Origin: Streptomyces musisoli
GTDB taxonomy: Bacteria; Actinomycetota; Actinomycetes; Streptomycetales; Streptomycetaceae
DNA: 64,000 nt
NCBI RefSeq assembly: GCF_016741855.1
Contig: NZ_JAERRH010000006.1
Span: forward strand, 372,001 to 436,000
Direction: 5' to 3'
Below the pieces are notes generated by a model. It worked only from the letters and a program-made list of their open reading frames with translations. It searched no databases and was not told where the DNA came from. A program made the translations under genes and the position numbers. Numbering within the stretch: position 1 is the stretch's first letter; each line of letters begins with the position of its first letter. This document shows positions 63,859 to 64,000 of the stretch, piece by piece.

Positions 63859-64000
63859 GTGACCCTCATCGATCAGCTGCCGCCGACTGCCGACCCCGAC
63901 GCCCTGTACGAAGCCTTCGAGTCGTGGGCGCAGGAGCGTGGCCTCACCCTCTATCCCCACCAGGAGGAGGCTCTGATCGAGGTGGTCTCCGGGGCGAACG
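63859..64000 (+). CDS. DEAD/DEAH-box helicase, N-terminus only
   Basis: Only the first 47 codons are present; the gene runs off the right edge. The visible MTLIDQLPPTADPDALYEAFESWAQERGLTLYPHQEEALIEVVSGAN ends in the Q-motif-like LYPHQEEALIEVVSGAN that precedes Walker A in Ski2/Mtr4-like actinobacterial RNA helicases (the DUF3516 group). The start is a GTG at 63859 with AAGATGGGG upstream. TTGACC (about 63755) is a possible -35 box. The identity rests on this short stretch. Confidence 0.7.
   Translation, partial: MTLIDQLPPTADPDALYEAFESWAQERGLTLYPHQEEALIEVVSGAN

Noticed and set aside
1..64000. tRNA, rRNA, transposon, integrase, attachment site or biosynthetic gene cluster
   Set aside because: I looked for these throughout. 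No cloverleaf with a tRNA-like end, no transposase or integrase motifs, and no PKS, NRPS, terpene or lanthipeptide genes were seen.

Overview
This window is chromosomal DNA of a high-GC actinobacterium, almost certainly a Streptomyces. Third-codon positions are nearly all G or C, GTG and TTG starts are common, TTA codons are very rare, and several genes belong to families I know mainly from Streptomyces (DUF6421, DUF6214, DUF5134, DUF5997, DUF5709, CbiX-like, Rv1733c-like). I see no rRNA, tRNA, CRISPR array, insertion sequence, phage or plasmid gene, and no large biosynthetic cluster. It reads as ordinary core chromosome made of short operons. Gene assignments are read from the translated sequence and family knowledge; no database was searched.

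Layout. 0-8.4 kb: electron transfer flavoprotein genes (etfB, etfA cut by the window edge), a flavin reductase, a thioredoxin-like protein, plsC, a transglutaminase-like protein, then a tight leftward three-gene operon (DUF6421, SDR dehydrogenase, threonine aldolase) and a GDPD phosphodiesterase. 8.5-14.1 kb: GNAT and VOC genes, a Kef-type antiporter, and a FUSC transporter whose 3' part is out of frame, coupled to a MarR regulator. 13.6-20.3 kb: DUF5134, M56 metallopeptidase, PAP2 phosphatase, HAD hydrolase, TetR regulator with a clear operator, a repeat-containing DUF6214 protein and an FprA-type ferredoxin reductase. 20.4-31.4 kb: divergent ArsR and old yellow enzyme, a giant CtpI-like P-type ATPase with its partner gene, benE coupled to a trans-sulfuration gene remnant, PaaX and an AidB-like acyl-CoA dehydrogenase. 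31.5-42.9 kb: HEAT-repeat protein, Rv1733c-like membrane protein, BNR-repeat protein, ung with a GlcNAc-type kinase, degenerate CbiX, a lactonase, and a second FUSC transporter divergent from an Lrp regulator. 43-51.5 kb: MFS exporter, a LysR effector domain without DNA-binding domain, DUF5997, YjbQ, FAD monooxygenase, MltG-like transglycosylase, and an ABC exporter divergent from MarR. 51.7-58.2 kb: a secreted or cell-wall set (PNGase A, M1 peptidase, muramoyl amidase, L,D-transpeptidase lipoprotein). 58.4-64 kb: a heterodimeric ABC exporter with complementary degenerate sites, DUF5709, a YdjM-like membrane protein and the start of a helicase.

How the genes work together. The best candidate for an undescribed system is the DUF6421-SDR-threonine aldolase operon: its genes overlap by GTGA junctions and DUF6421 shows an HDRTH...EELRCD pattern reminiscent of zinc peptidases. 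Regulators sit next to their likely targets with visible palindromes: MarR/FUSC, TetR, ArsR/old yellow enzyme and MarR/ABC. In the ABC pair the two subunits have lost opposite halves of one ATP site. At a larger scale, about half of the 3'-3' (convergent) gaps hold small, unrelated tandem-repeat arrays, while most of the others hold a clean hairpin terminator.
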